From assembly GCA_034401135.1 (NCBI GenBank), contig JAWZSP010000001.1, forward strand, positions 2,852,001-2,916,000: DNA of 64,000 nucleotides. Direction: 5' to 3'. Both the position numbers and the translations under genes were made by a program. Below are positions 36,217-46,167 of this stretch, piece after piece (positions within the stretch are counted from its first letter, which is position 1; every line of letters begins with the position of its first letter). This DNA comes from Volutella citrinella (lineage: Eukaryota; Ascomycota; Sordariomycetes; Hypocreales; Nectriaceae). The notes beneath the pieces were generated by a model that ran no database searches, had not been told where the DNA came from, and was given only the letters and a program-made list of their open reading frames with translations.

Positions 36217-37033
36217 TTGATTGTTAGTTAGTTGCTCTAATAAGGAGATTTTCATGGGCAGGCAATACTATTCGATGGGGCAGTGATGAGGACGACTTGG
36301 CTAAACTACCAGAGCCACTGGCCACATCACATCAGCGGAGTCCCGGGGTGCAGGATGTTGACATCAAAAATGTAAAATAGTGGACGATTTGACAAAGACT
36401 GAATTCTTTCCCATATTGGGGATGCATGGAAACTATGTTCTATTCTAAGGGAATGCACGTAGCAATGACTACCACGAGTAGCTGCACGACGCGATACTGT
36501 GGCGCTGTTAGCACACATCCTTTCAAGAGCAATTGAAACAATGCTTGTTGAAAATGGCCGGATATCAGAAGTCCAGTTCATTCATCGAACCCGAAGGCTC
36601 TAACATAAGAGGTACCAGAAGTATATAAACAAATGTGTCTTATCATCATGTCGAGGTTGACCGAGACAAATAGGAGGAAAGGATGGAGATGGGCTTACCA
36701 TTTCAAGTCAAGAGCAAATCATGATCATGTTACGAAGGAAGAGAGAAAAAACTGCTGCGTGGTTGGATGGAGTGTTTGCAAAGGAAGAAAAAAAACTGAC
36801 TGCTCTTCGCGTTGAAGGAGGAAACGCGACGCTAGCTGGCTGGGTCGCACTGTCACGTGACAACCACCCTTTCGGGGGCTGGGACTCCACTCTTGGGCCA
36901 CAGTGAGCTCCTGCCCTAACTTAAGCGAAAAATTTACCGCTCCACACAAATTGGGAACTTCACGTTTGACTTGACTGCCGACCGACCGCCGACATCTTCA
37001 CATCCGCAGCATCACCACCAGCAAACCGACAAG
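36217..37033. promoter_or_regulatory. U2AF 3' flank and RPS13 promoter
   Basis: An 817-bp interval with no supported gene. The last ~120 bases before the RPS13 start contain GCCCTAAC (about 36912), similar to CCCTAA-type elements seen in fungal ribosomal-protein promoters, and a short A/T patch (GAAAAATTT). The link to ribosomal-protein control is suggestive only. Confidence 0.4.
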
Positions 37034-37723
37034 ATGGGTCGCCTTCACAGCAACGGAAAGGGAATTTCTTCCTCCACCCTCCCCTACTCCCGCGCCGCTC
37101 CTGCGTGGTTGAAGACCACCCCCGACCAGGTCGTCGAGCAGATCACCAAGCTCGCCCGTAAGGGTGCCACTCCCTCGCAGATTGGTGTCATTCTCCGTGA
37201 CTCCCACGGCATTGCCCAGGTCAAGATTGTCACCGGTAAGTTGCTATTGTTCATTGTATCGGAGGAGCCCGTCGCTGACTGAATACTAGGTAACCGAATT
37301 CTTCGAATCCTGAAGTCGAACGGTACGGCGCCCTGAGCATGCGATAGAGATTTTGGGCCAAGCCCAATCTCGTCCATGGAATCATCTTTATACAACATAA
37401 TGCCTCTGTACGGTTGAGACTGACAGAGTGAATTTAACAGGCCTCGCTCCCGAGCTTCCCGAGGATCTGTACATGCTCATCAAGAAGGTATGAGCATCAA
37501 ATTGCTTCGCACCACTTTTCACCTCAGTAATGCTAATAAATTCCACCAGGCCGTTGCTGTCCGCAAGCACCTCGAGCGCAACCGCAAGGACAAGGACTCC
37601 AAGTTCCGCCTCATTCTCATCGAGTCCCGAATCCACCGTCTGGCCCGCTACTACAAGACCGTCGGTGTCCTCCCTCCCACCTGGAAGTACGAGTCCGCCA
37701 CCGCCAGCACCATTGTTGCTTAA
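37034..37723 (+). CDS. rps13: 40S ribosomal protein S13 (uS15)
   Basis: A component of the small ribosomal subunit that binds the central domain of 18S rRNA. Exons 37034-37235, 37290-37322, 37441-37487 and 37550-37723 join in frame to 151 residues, exactly the family length. It opens [14 protein letters not shown] and contains [47 protein letters not shown] and the uS15 signature region [17 protein letters not shown], ending with [14 protein letters not shown]. Exon 2 is only 33 nt. Introns are 54, 118 and 62 nt. I looked for box C/D elements in the introns because animal RPS13 introns host U14 snoRNA, and found none convincing. High expression is expected. Confidence 0.97.
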
Positions 37724-38034
37724 AGTGGATAAAAGTCATGTCGCGCCGATTCTTGTGGAGGTGATGGTATCCCGGTTCATGGAGTTGGGGTTAGGGACAA
37801 TTATGGAAAAACCTGCATTTAGAGCCATCATCTTATGCGCCCAGCCTGGGAGGACCACAGTGTAGTCGAGTCGCATGCTCAATAGAAAGCTGCCCGACCA
37901 CTGAAAACAAAATATCCGAATCATACTCCCCTGATCGAGTGAAAATGAATTCTTTTTGCATCCTAAACGCCATCCGTGAGATATTGTCAAGGGCCTGTCA
38001 GGTCCCTTTCGCTCTTGCCTCCATGTTCCATCAT
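37724..38034. other. Convergent 3' ends of RPS13 and SDC1
   Basis: A 311-bp spacer between the stop codons of two convergent genes, holding both 3' untranslated regions. It is A+T-richer than the coding flanks. No gene is seen. Confidence 0.6.
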
Positions 38035-38662
38035 TTAGCTAGTCCCTTCCAACTCCTTGGATTTTTGTATTAAAAATTCGCCCAGCACTCGAAGGGGGTC
38101 GTTTGGCCTACACTACCAGTCAGCTCGGCTTTCCCGTGCTTGCATCAGCCATGGTACTACTCACTTGTCCTTGGCCAACTGCTTCATGCCTTCGAGCAAT
38201 GCACCCGTCACTTTGGTATTGAGGTATCTCCGCGTCGAGTCGCCATGAGGGGCAGCCTCCGCCGGCAAGGTGAATCCAGGATCAGGGTGTACCGAAGCTG
38301 CTCTAGATCCTTGGGCAGGTGTTCCTGTTCTCGCCGGCACGGGGCTAGGGGCGTGTGCGACAGGCGCTGGTGAAGACTATGTCTTCGTTAGCAATGGGAG
38401 AAATGCAGAGCAAGCTTGCTTGTCGCCAGGACATGTGGTTGTACGCAGGGCCGGTAGCAAGCTGCCTCAAACAAGGCCAAGAGTCCGAGGGCAGAGAGTC
38501 ATCACGTACAGCTAGCTGCTCCGGAGCATCTGACATTAGCACATCCTTTTGCACCTGGTCGCTTTGGGTGGGTAGCGACGGAAGTCCAAGCCCATTGTCG
38601 GTAGGGCCAGCACTGACTGGAGTTTCGGGGCCGGTCTCGGGTTTCGTCGCGTCGTCCGCCAT
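38035..38662 (-). CDS. sdc1: COMPASS subunit Sdc1 (Dpy-30 domain)
   Basis: A small subunit of the COMPASS/Set1 histone H3K4 methyltransferase complex. Three exons join to 145 residues: 38510-38662, 38165-38376 and 38035-38107. Introns are 133 nt and 57 nt, each with a CTAAC or CTGAC branch motif just before the acceptor. The first ~95 residues are Pro/Ala-rich and disordered, beginning MADDATKPETGPETP. The C-terminus is a Dpy-30 motif, with RYLNTKVTGALLEGMKQLAK, then DKPNDPLRVLGEFLIQKSKEL, a helical hairpin that dimerises and binds Bre2/Ash2. The first intron also reads open for a while. If retained, it would end the protein at about 105 residues without the Dpy-30 helices. The start is head-to-head with FAN1. 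Confidence 0.9.
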
Positions 38663-38929
38663 AGTCAGAATGCCGAAAAGAGTGCCTGCAAATGCTGGGC
38701 TTTGTTTGCTGAAGCTCGCGGGCGACTTGGGTCGCCAGTGGTCGAGGTTGCGCCGGTTGATTTTCGGACAAGACGCCTCTCTTCTCGAAGCCCCTTGAGG
38801 TCAGCTGATTTCGTGTCAGATCCTAGCAAGCGTGTCTACCCACCTGCCAATGCACGCGTTCCCTCCAAAGGCCATGCGTAGAACAACCAGCTACGTCAAT
38901 TTCTGCAACAATGGTCTATTGAGAAAGCT
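38663..38929. promoter_or_regulatory. Divergent SDC1 / FAN1 promoter
   Basis: Only 267 bp separate the start codons of SDC1 (minus) and FAN1 (plus), so both promoters and leaders overlap here. Shared control is inferred from distance alone. No clear TATA box is visible. Confidence 0.55.
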
Positions 38930-41532
38930 ATGGATGCATTTCTAACGAGAGTGCCGAAATCGCACAGCACTTCTACTCAGACCTCTGGTCAGGATGATGA
39001 CGATCGCCCCTCGAAACGAGCCAAACAGGAGCACGTTCAAGAATGTGATTCAGATGCATCCGAATGTTCGGCCCATGAAGCCACGCAATTGAGAAGAAAC
39101 AATGGAGAGAGTTTTGCAGATTTCCGTGGAGATGATGGTGGCGAGCCGCGGCCCACCGAGTTTGAGAGTTCATTGCCCCCAACGCAAGGAGTTGAGGAAG
39201 CAATAGAGGAGTACGAAGCAATCAAGTCTTCTCAAATGAGCGCTACGGATGATGAGACGCCGAACAAGTCAGCCCCATTATGGATAAAGGGTCGGAGTTC
39301 CATATACGTGGATGCATTCAATCTGGCTTTGGACACTGTCCTTGACGAGGAGTCCCACCTGTTCAACCAAAAAGAAATGGAGGTATTCCAACAATGGAAA
39401 GAACTCGGCTATGAGGCACAGTACCTGTACGACTTTTCCTTTATCTCCACGTCTTGGTGCGGGTTTAGTGGCTTACGTCAAATAGCTATGTTCGTCTATT
39501 TCTGAGGAAGACTGCATCTTGGCACCGAAACAGTCGTCTAGGGTACCACGACGACATATCCGATCTTGAGGCTGCAATAGCTCTGCTGCGAGAAATTCGG
39601 AAGCTTCCCAAAGGCGAGGAGCGTACAGTCACTGCGGAAGATATCGCGTTTGACCTAGAGCAGTTTGATTTGGGTGAAACTTTTACGTTTGCGGATTCAT
39701 CGACAGACCATATTGATTCTGTTGAAGAAGCTGCGACGTTACTGAGCCTGGACGAGCTCAAGATTCTTGGAAAGGAAGCCAAGATCCAAGGGAAGAACAA
39801 GGCTGAACTGGTCAAGTCGCTGGTCAAGATGAGCCAACAACAGGCAGGCCTGTTGGCGCTCGGCCTGAGCCGACAAAACAGCCGCGATTCCCCCTCCTCG
39901 GAAGATGACCAAAGCCCGGGCCTGCGTGGTAAGCTTCGGAGAGAAGATTCTAATCGACGCCAACACTTCTTGAGTAAGATTCTGGACACGACAGGACCAT
40001 GCATCCGACTATCGCCCCGGACGTTTCAGCTTTTCGAGCGCGTTCATTTAGTCTTCTACCGATCAACTGAGTGGACAGAGAAGTCGCTCACGACCATCAT
40101 CCTTGCCAAAATTGCGCGCCGAAACTTCCCACAGTACATCGTTTGTCGAACATCAACAATTTTTGCGTCCAGGTGTCACCTGCTAGAATACGAAGCAGCG
40201 ATTCGCCTTGAGGCGGAAGTCGACCAAGTTCTCGAATTCAACGGTCCGCCTGGTGAGGAAGGCTACAATAAGATTCTTGAGGTGTTCCAGACCATATATC
40301 CCCGATGGCAGCGCCTGGTCGAAGAAGAGCGTCACAAGGAACAGGTTGTCTACGACATGGGGGAAGGAGCCTATCTGAGGAGGTTCACGCCCGGACATTC
40401 ATACACGAGGATTGTACACAAAGCCGCTCCGATATACGGCAAGCTCAAGGAACATTTGAAGGAGCACCAACTACTGACTGAACTCTTGGACCAGCGGTTG
40501 TTCCACATGGCAAGAAGGGGTGGCTGGTATCAGCGCAAGGCACTGTTGGAGGAGCACTACATGCCAACACTGGACCCCAACCCCATATCGTCAGACCTGG
40601 AGGCTCAGAAGAAGCACTGGAAACGAGTCGCTGTCGAAACTTGCGAAGCTGGCTTACAAGATCCCGACTGCCATCTCGCATTCCACTATGATCTGCAGAA
40701 GCGCCTTGTCAAACTCGAAAGGAAACTGCGGATTCCTCGTCGACTACAACATGACTTTGGGCATGTGGGCCTAGCAAAGCCTCTGGAGCATGTTGTGCGA
40801 GGGATACAGCTTAAACGCGACGTTCTGGTGAAGCCGGGTCGCCAAGCCTCAACGAAGACGATTTGGCTTGACGAATTGGATACTGGTGTTGAATGTAGCG
40901 TTGAGGAAATGTGTCTCAGCTACTACAGGTCTCAAGGGTGGAAAGGATACCACGCAGAAGGTGGGATTATCCGGACACTCTTTGCGTACCTCTTTTACGA
41001 CATTCTCTTTCTCTACATACCAAACGTTTTTCAAACTGCCTACCAGACGTGTCCATTGGACCTCTTTACGGACGCCTTCTTTCCGGCACGGGCATCGGAG
41101 ATTAATCACAGGCTGGTTGAGATCTCCAACGGCGAAGGCGGGCGGCTGATGCGGCAAGTCTGGGAAAGAGAACACGAAAACAAGACCAGCGTGGTGGGTC
41201 TGAACTGGGACTTTGACATTGATGACCTCACGACGCTGGTTGAGTGCTTTGAGGGGGGTGCCCTTGCCACGGTGTGCAAAGTCATGGCTCAGGAGTACAG
41301 ACAGCGAGGCGGCGGCATCCCTGACCTGGTTCTGTGGCGCCGGGCAGGTGAGATTGACGGAGAAACTGGCCATACGGCAGAGGCAAAGGGAGAGGTCATG
41401 TTTGCGGAAGTGAAGAGCGCAAATGACAGACTGAGCGACACACAGCGACTCTGGATCCATGTTCTCACTGGCGCAGGGGTCAAGGTTGCGCTTTGCAATG
41501 CCGAAGCCAGGGAGGTGAGGCAGGTGGATTGA
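38930..41532 (+). CDS. fan1: Fanconi-associated nuclease 1 homologue (VRR-NUC)
   Basis: A structure-specific 5'-flap endo/exonuclease that unhooks interstrand crosslinks. Exons 38930-39426 and 39486-41532 flank a 59-nt intron and give 847 residues. The splice restores YLYVRLFLRKTASWHR. Order of parts: an acidic/basic disordered N-terminus with a PSKRAKQEH nuclear-signal-like stretch, a SAP-type DNA-binding segment (LSLDELKILGKEAKIQGKNK), a helical TPR-like middle, and the C-terminal VRR-NUC nuclease. Metal-binding residues are about D779 (IPDLVLWR), E807 and K809 (FAEVKSANDRL). No N-terminal UBZ finger is visible, as is usual for fungal members. The stretch between the catalytic Asp and Glu is 28 residues, longer than the 15 of human FAN1. 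The start ATG precedes a plausible PIP-like MDAFLTRV. Confidence 0.93.
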
Positions 41533-42573
41533 TGAAGGGCAAGGAGCAACGATGCTCGACTGGGCGTCGTCTTGCTCCTCCTGCTACTACTCCTACAGTC
41601 CTACGGATACTGCTCCCATTATGCAGCATGTTCCCGCAGTCACACGCTACCCATTGAGGGGATTTGTTTTTCCCAGATCACTATGGGGAAGCGGGTGATT
41701 GTGCCGGGGCCACGCGCATGGTAAGATGGCGGTCCAAATCAAGTTGCGACAATGCCGGACACGAAGACGGGGAAACAGTGGCGACGCCGATGCCAAATTT
41801 AGAAAGATGGAAACCGCTGGGAATGTTCGATAGCGATGGTTCACGCGAGAACATGGGCCACGCGCAGCTGAAACCTTGACCCAATCTCAGCCAGGCCTGA
41901 GGCAGGTTTCAGATGGGCCAGGCCATGGGCTACCTACCTGGGAGCCAATGAGCAGGGCGTAGAGAGACGGTGTGATGGGCAGGGCTATCACTGCTATTGT
42001 GCAACACCATGTCCTGCACTCCTCGTCACTCGCGGTTGATGAGCTTGGGCTGGCCAAGTATTCTTAGTCTGGCGATTCAGGCCAGGGTCCAAGACACAGG
42101 AATCCAGGATTGAATTGTGCTCGGCGCCCCAGTCATGGGGTTCGTCTGGGGCAGGCTGGGTCGCTTGGACACTTGGTGGCTCGGACCCCCCTCCCTCCCA
42201 GATGCCGTTGGAGCTATTTTCAAGGACGGAGGCGCGACCTCGATGAAGCCAATTCGTCCAAACGAGACGACTACTCAAGTCGCAGACATGGCAGTCGGCC
42301 TGCCCAGCAGCAAGCACAGCAAGCAGAACGAGAACGCCAGCCAGCCGACAACAGCCAGCGCATCAGAAAGCCACATTATTGCCAGAGGTGTCGCTACCGC
42401 CGAGGATAGTGGACACGGCCAATTTCGCAACAGCTAGCGCGCTGCATCCCTCGCAGTAGCTGGGTAGCATGCTCGACGAGAGTAGTCCGATACCAGCATA
42501 ATTAGAAGCACAGGACCACGGCTGGGAGGGAGCAGGAGGAGGAGAGCCAGAGGGAGAGAGAGAGAGGAACGAC

Positions 42574-42608
42574 GCTTCTGCATGCTGCTTCTGCATGCTG
42601 CTTCTTCA
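42574..42608. repeat. 13-bp tandem repeat, about 2.7 copies
   Basis: The unit GCTTCTGCATGCT is repeated head to tail, followed by a partial copy GCTTCTTCA. A GA microsatellite (AGAGAGAGAG) lies immediately upstream at about 42553-42566. Confidence 0.75.
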
Positions 42609-43154
42609 TCTTGCCCCACAGCCCGGCGCTTAGCTTGCAGCCAATCACCTCCGCAGACCCGCCTGGGTGGGTGACCAGATGCGACCGTGCCGACCAATGG
42701 TGTGCCCCCAGGGCTCGTGGCCCGGCGCTTATGACCTGCCCCAAGGCCCAAAGCTGGACCAGGGTGCCGGGTCGCGCCGTCGACTGGATGCGCCGGGGGG
42801 TGGCAGCGCCGCTTTTACCTAGGCCCTCCGCGACACGGAAGGGGGGTGCCGCCAGCACAGCGCGCGCGCATGCCCACTAGAAGGACGAGAGAGAACGACG
42901 ACAGACTCATCCACGGGTGACGAGTTGTGCAGCCGCAGCAGCACCATCACCACTTCGGGCACGCTGGTCGCTAAACATCAGCGCCAGGCCAGCACCAGCG
43001 CCAACGAGAGGAGCGTCCAGGATGGAAACGGGAGTGACGAGTTGGCTGGACACGCAGGCAGGCGACCAATGGGCTGGCTCTCAGGTTGGCTCTCTCAGGC
43101 TTGCTCTCGTCTCCCTCATCCCCCCCTCCCCCAAAAGACTTGTTTCCCGTCCTC

Positions 43155-43187
43155 TTGTCTTGTCTTGTCTTGTCTTGCCTTGTCTTG
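43155..43187 (+). repeat. TTGTC pentanucleotide microsatellite
   Basis: Consecutive TTGTC units with one CTTGCC interruption. It lies in noncoding DNA and is likely length-variable between strains. Confidence 0.8.
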
Positions 43188-43900
43188 CAACGCCATGCGT
43201 TGCCTGCCCAGTAGTCCGCCCGCCTGCCTGTCTGCCTTGTTTCCTGCACATACCGTGTACATATATGGGCGTAGTATGCGACCCAAAAGCCGGCCTTGTG
43301 GACCGTCCCATTGCGCAAGTGACAGTGACGGACACGGGCACCCTCCCCATCCAATCCCAGTATCACCGATGCACGACACAACCCTCTTTCAATCACCATA
43401 CCCGCGTGGCCCTCCCCGAATCAGCACTCGCCGCCGTGTTTCTCCCCCCCCCCTCCCCACCATTTGTTTCGCTCTCGTCATTGAGCTAGCCCGCGCCGTG
43501 TCGTATCCCGTCCGTCGCTTCTGGTCCGGAATTATCAGCTGGGCCTCCTTTTCTTTTCCTCGGGTGGCGATCCAGCCAGACCTCGTGGAGAGGGGCGTTC
43601 GCGAAGGCCACCGTCATGTAAGTCATTCACGCCCGCCCATGCCTGCAAGGAACAGGGTATAAATTTGGAAATTTGGGAGGGGGGAGCGACACGGGTGGAG
43701 GGGCGGCCTCGGCGGGCATTGCATCCATCCTAGATTCGCGATGCGTGGCCACCTGGTGGCCGGCCCAGTTTTGTGGCCTTTGACAGATCGAAAGGAGGGG
43801 GGAGAAATAAACAAACACGCACGTACACGTTCTTGCAGCTGCAGTCGTCGTCCCGTCCACGATAACAAAAAACAAAGAGGCTGGAGGGCGCGATCCAATC

Positions 43901-43919
43901 TGTCTGTCTGTCTGTCTGC
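43901..43919 (+). repeat. CTGT tetranucleotide microsatellite
   Basis: Four and a half CTGT units in a row in noncoding DNA between FAN1 and the hypothetical gene. Confidence 0.75.
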
Positions 43920-44682
43920 CCACGGTTTACGTGACGGGCGCACACAGACACTGACTAACACACAGCCGAGGAGCCTTGACTGCCCCGCTCCGCACCAGTC
44001 TGGCTGGAAAACACATGTTGGTCACGTACACAGCAGCCGACAAAACAGCTCATGGCGCAAAGCTGGCAACCAAATAACTTATCGCTAGCTAACTTGGCAC
44101 ACGTCAACCGGACCATCACTGTGATCATGCACATTCGTCAACACCGCCGCCCACTCGCCATCGCCGTCGTCGCCCGTTCGTCCCGTCCGCTTAATTCTCC
44201 CATGGTATCGTACCTTGTCCAAACCCCGTCCACCCAGTGGACAGACAGCATGCCAAGGCGGCAAGGTGAATACATCAAAATAAAATGAAAAAACGCCAGG
44301 TAACTCCTCCCACCGTGCCGCCCCAAAGACCTTTGGTTCCAAGCATCAAACGATAGAAAGTGACCCGCTCCATAATTTCCTGTCTCCTAAAATCCCTAAA
44401 CAAAAAAAAACGTAAATCTGTAAGTGTAGCAGAGTGCCTCCCATAATTTGAGCACGAGATAATGTGCTGAAACTCGACGTCTGATGACGCCCGAGCGACA
44501 TGGCGCATTTCACCGTATGCTTTTAACACGCTCCTGCTTGATGGCGACAAAGAAAAAAATCTAGAAAACTAGAAAATGGTAGTGTTGTGTCGAGAAGTTG
44601 TCGAATATCGGTAGGGTCTTCGGATGTAGATTCAGGCCCGGTAGTTTCGTGAATCAATCATCACATCCCCAGTTGTTGGGGT

Positions 44683-45381
44683 TCATTCCACCTTCCGTCG
44701 CTTTCCCTTTGGCGCTGGAGCCATCCGTGGGGTGTAAGTGACGGTCCTTGTCACGACTTCCCTGATGTGCCGCACGCTGGTCCGGGATGGCTTCTGCTTC
44801 TTCTCTGCAAAGCGGGCCTTGAGGGCGGCGTCCCAGTCGAAGACGGAGTGAACTGGGCGAGAGTTGAAAGGAGATCGGGCAGTGGTGGCGCTCAATGGCG
44901 AGTCGATGTGAGATAGAGCAGGGCTAGGTGGGATTCGGAGGCTAGGGAAGGTTGCAGGGCCAGTGGGAGGGGCAGACATGGGAGCAGAGGTGGTGAAGGG
45001 ACTGGGTGGGATAACGGGTGCCGTAGCAGGGGGTGAGTTGTGCAGAGCATCCTTGGAGGCGATGCTCGAAGTTGACGAGGCAGAAGAGCGCGCCGATTTG
45101 CATGAGCACTCGGACGGCTCGCTGCCCGCGGAACCTGGCAGCGAGTCCGGGGTTGTCTCTCCGGAAGCAGGAGACGGAGAATTCATCGACATGGCCTTGG
45201 TGAGAAAGTCCGTGTAAGCCAGGGGAGGGCTGATGGGCGTTCTGATGAATTCCGGGTCGGGCTTGAAGTGAAAGGAGACAGCTGAGAGAGGAGTGGCTGA
45301 CATGGCCGAAGTAATCTCGGAGGGGAAGGTTGCCGTGACGGGAGTATTGAGCTTCCCCAACTTGGGCTTAGGTCCAGGCAT
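44683..45381 (-). CDS. Uncharacterised Ser/Pro-rich protein with C-terminal basic motif
   Basis: A single-exon gene for 232 residues with a clear start (CCAACATGCC context) and sustained coding character. I do not recognise a named family, and the function is unknown. It begins MPGPKPKLGKLNTPVTATF. Next is a segment of mixed aromatic and Pro residues (VSFHFKPDPEFIRTPISPP then AYTDFLTKAMS) that looks like a short conserved linear motif with SP/TP phosphorylation sites. The middle is low-complexity Ser/Ala/Pro. The C-terminus is different: DWDAALKARFAEKKQKPS is probably helical and charged, and the end KGKRRKVE resembles a nuclear signal. The protein lacks a signal peptide and membrane helices. 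Its 5' side faces hapB across 11.9 kb, with a purine-rich plus strand (pyrimidine-rich in its own sense), so a long leader is likely. Confidence 0.8.
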   Translation of the reverse strand: MPGPKPKLGKLNTPVTATFPSEITSAMSATPLSAVSFHFKPDPEFIRTPISPPLAYTDFLTKAMSMNSPSPASGETTPDSLPGSAGSEPSECSCKSARSSASSTSSIASKDALHNSPPATAPVIPPSPFTTSAPMSAPPTGPATFPSLRIPPSPALSHIDSPLSATTARSPFNSRPVHSVFDWDAALKARFAEKKQKPSRTSVRHIREVVTRTVTYTPRMAPAPKGKRRKVE

Positions 45382-45841
45382 GTTGGCGAGGTCTTCGAGT
45401 GTAAGACGGAGAGTCGAAGGCGGTGGTTGGCGTTGAGGATGCCTAGTCGAGTCGAGTCAGGCCGACGACAGCTTGAGACGCGCACACAAGCGGTATCAAA
45501 CAGATGACGAGCCAGCAGTCAGACCCAGGAAGATGGGCAAGAGCAACTCAGGCAAGCAAATGCAGCGAGTGAACAGACTGAAGGGTTAGAGAGGGAGAGA
45601 AGGTGTGGGAGAAGAGGCAGCGGCAGGCCTGTTATAAGGAAAGGACTGCGTTGACGATTTTGGCGCCGGAGGTGGAGGAGTAGGCGGAAGAGGGTGGGGT
45701 GGGAGGATGAACCTGTGGAAGCTGGTGGGCTAGAGGGCGGGTAGCAGGTAGCTGTGGTAGGTCTTGGTGCCAGTGGGAGAGACTGGCTGGCGGGTGGTGG
45801 ATGGCGGAGAGAGGCGGAAGGGGTGGGGTGTGATGAGAGGA

Positions 45842-45860
45842 GGGGGGGGGGGGGGGGGGG
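45842..45860 (+). repeat. 19-base poly-G homopolymer
   Basis: An uninterrupted run of 19 G (C on the sense strand of the adjacent minus gene), about 460 bases upstream of that gene's start. The true length may be uncertain because such runs are hard to sequence. Confidence 0.85.
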
Positions 45861-46148
45861 CAAGGGTGGTGGCGCCTGTGGAGACTGGAGAGATAATATG
45901 CAGGATGGGCCAGGCAGGGCGCCTGCGACAGAACCAGCGGCGAGCAGGAGTCGACAGCAGCGAGCAGAGGAGCGCCGCAGTGCCAATTAGTAGCCTGTCG
46001 AAGCGCGCAGCACGCAGCAGGCGGCACGGACAGGCCAGAGGGCGAAGCACGGGGCGGCAACTGCAGGAGACAGCCAGGGGGGGCGTGTGCGGGCAGAAGA
46101 GAGCGCGCGAGTGAAGGAGAGTCGAGGATGGTGGGAGGGAGGGGACGA

Positions 46149-46167
46149 ATGGATGGATGGATGGATG
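46149..46167 (+). repeat. ATGG tetranucleotide microsatellite
   Basis: Four to five tandem ATGG units in the leader region of the hypothetical gene. Noncoding. Confidence 0.75.

Larger units (their letters stand above)
41533..44682. other. Noncoding interval between FAN1 and hypothetical gene
   Basis: About 3.1 kb between convergent genes. No coding gene is supported. It holds several microsatellites, listed separately. At about 44270-44680 there is an A+T-rich stretch probably including the 3' untranslated region of the downstream minus-strand gene. Frames near 42917-43662 overlap repeats and lack domain features. Confidence 0.5.

Noticed and set aside
37236..37549. snoRNA in RPS13 introns, as in animals
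   Set aside because: CTGA words are present but no box C (RTGATGA) with terminal stem was found in any of the three introns.
42655..42680. GGGTGGGTGACCA, as found in fungal 5S rRNA
   Set aside because: The flanking sequence does not match the rest of a 5S gene; only this short word agrees.
45580..45600. AGGGTTAG, possibly a telomerase RNA template
   Set aside because: The match is shorter than one and a half TTAGGG repeats and has no supporting structure.
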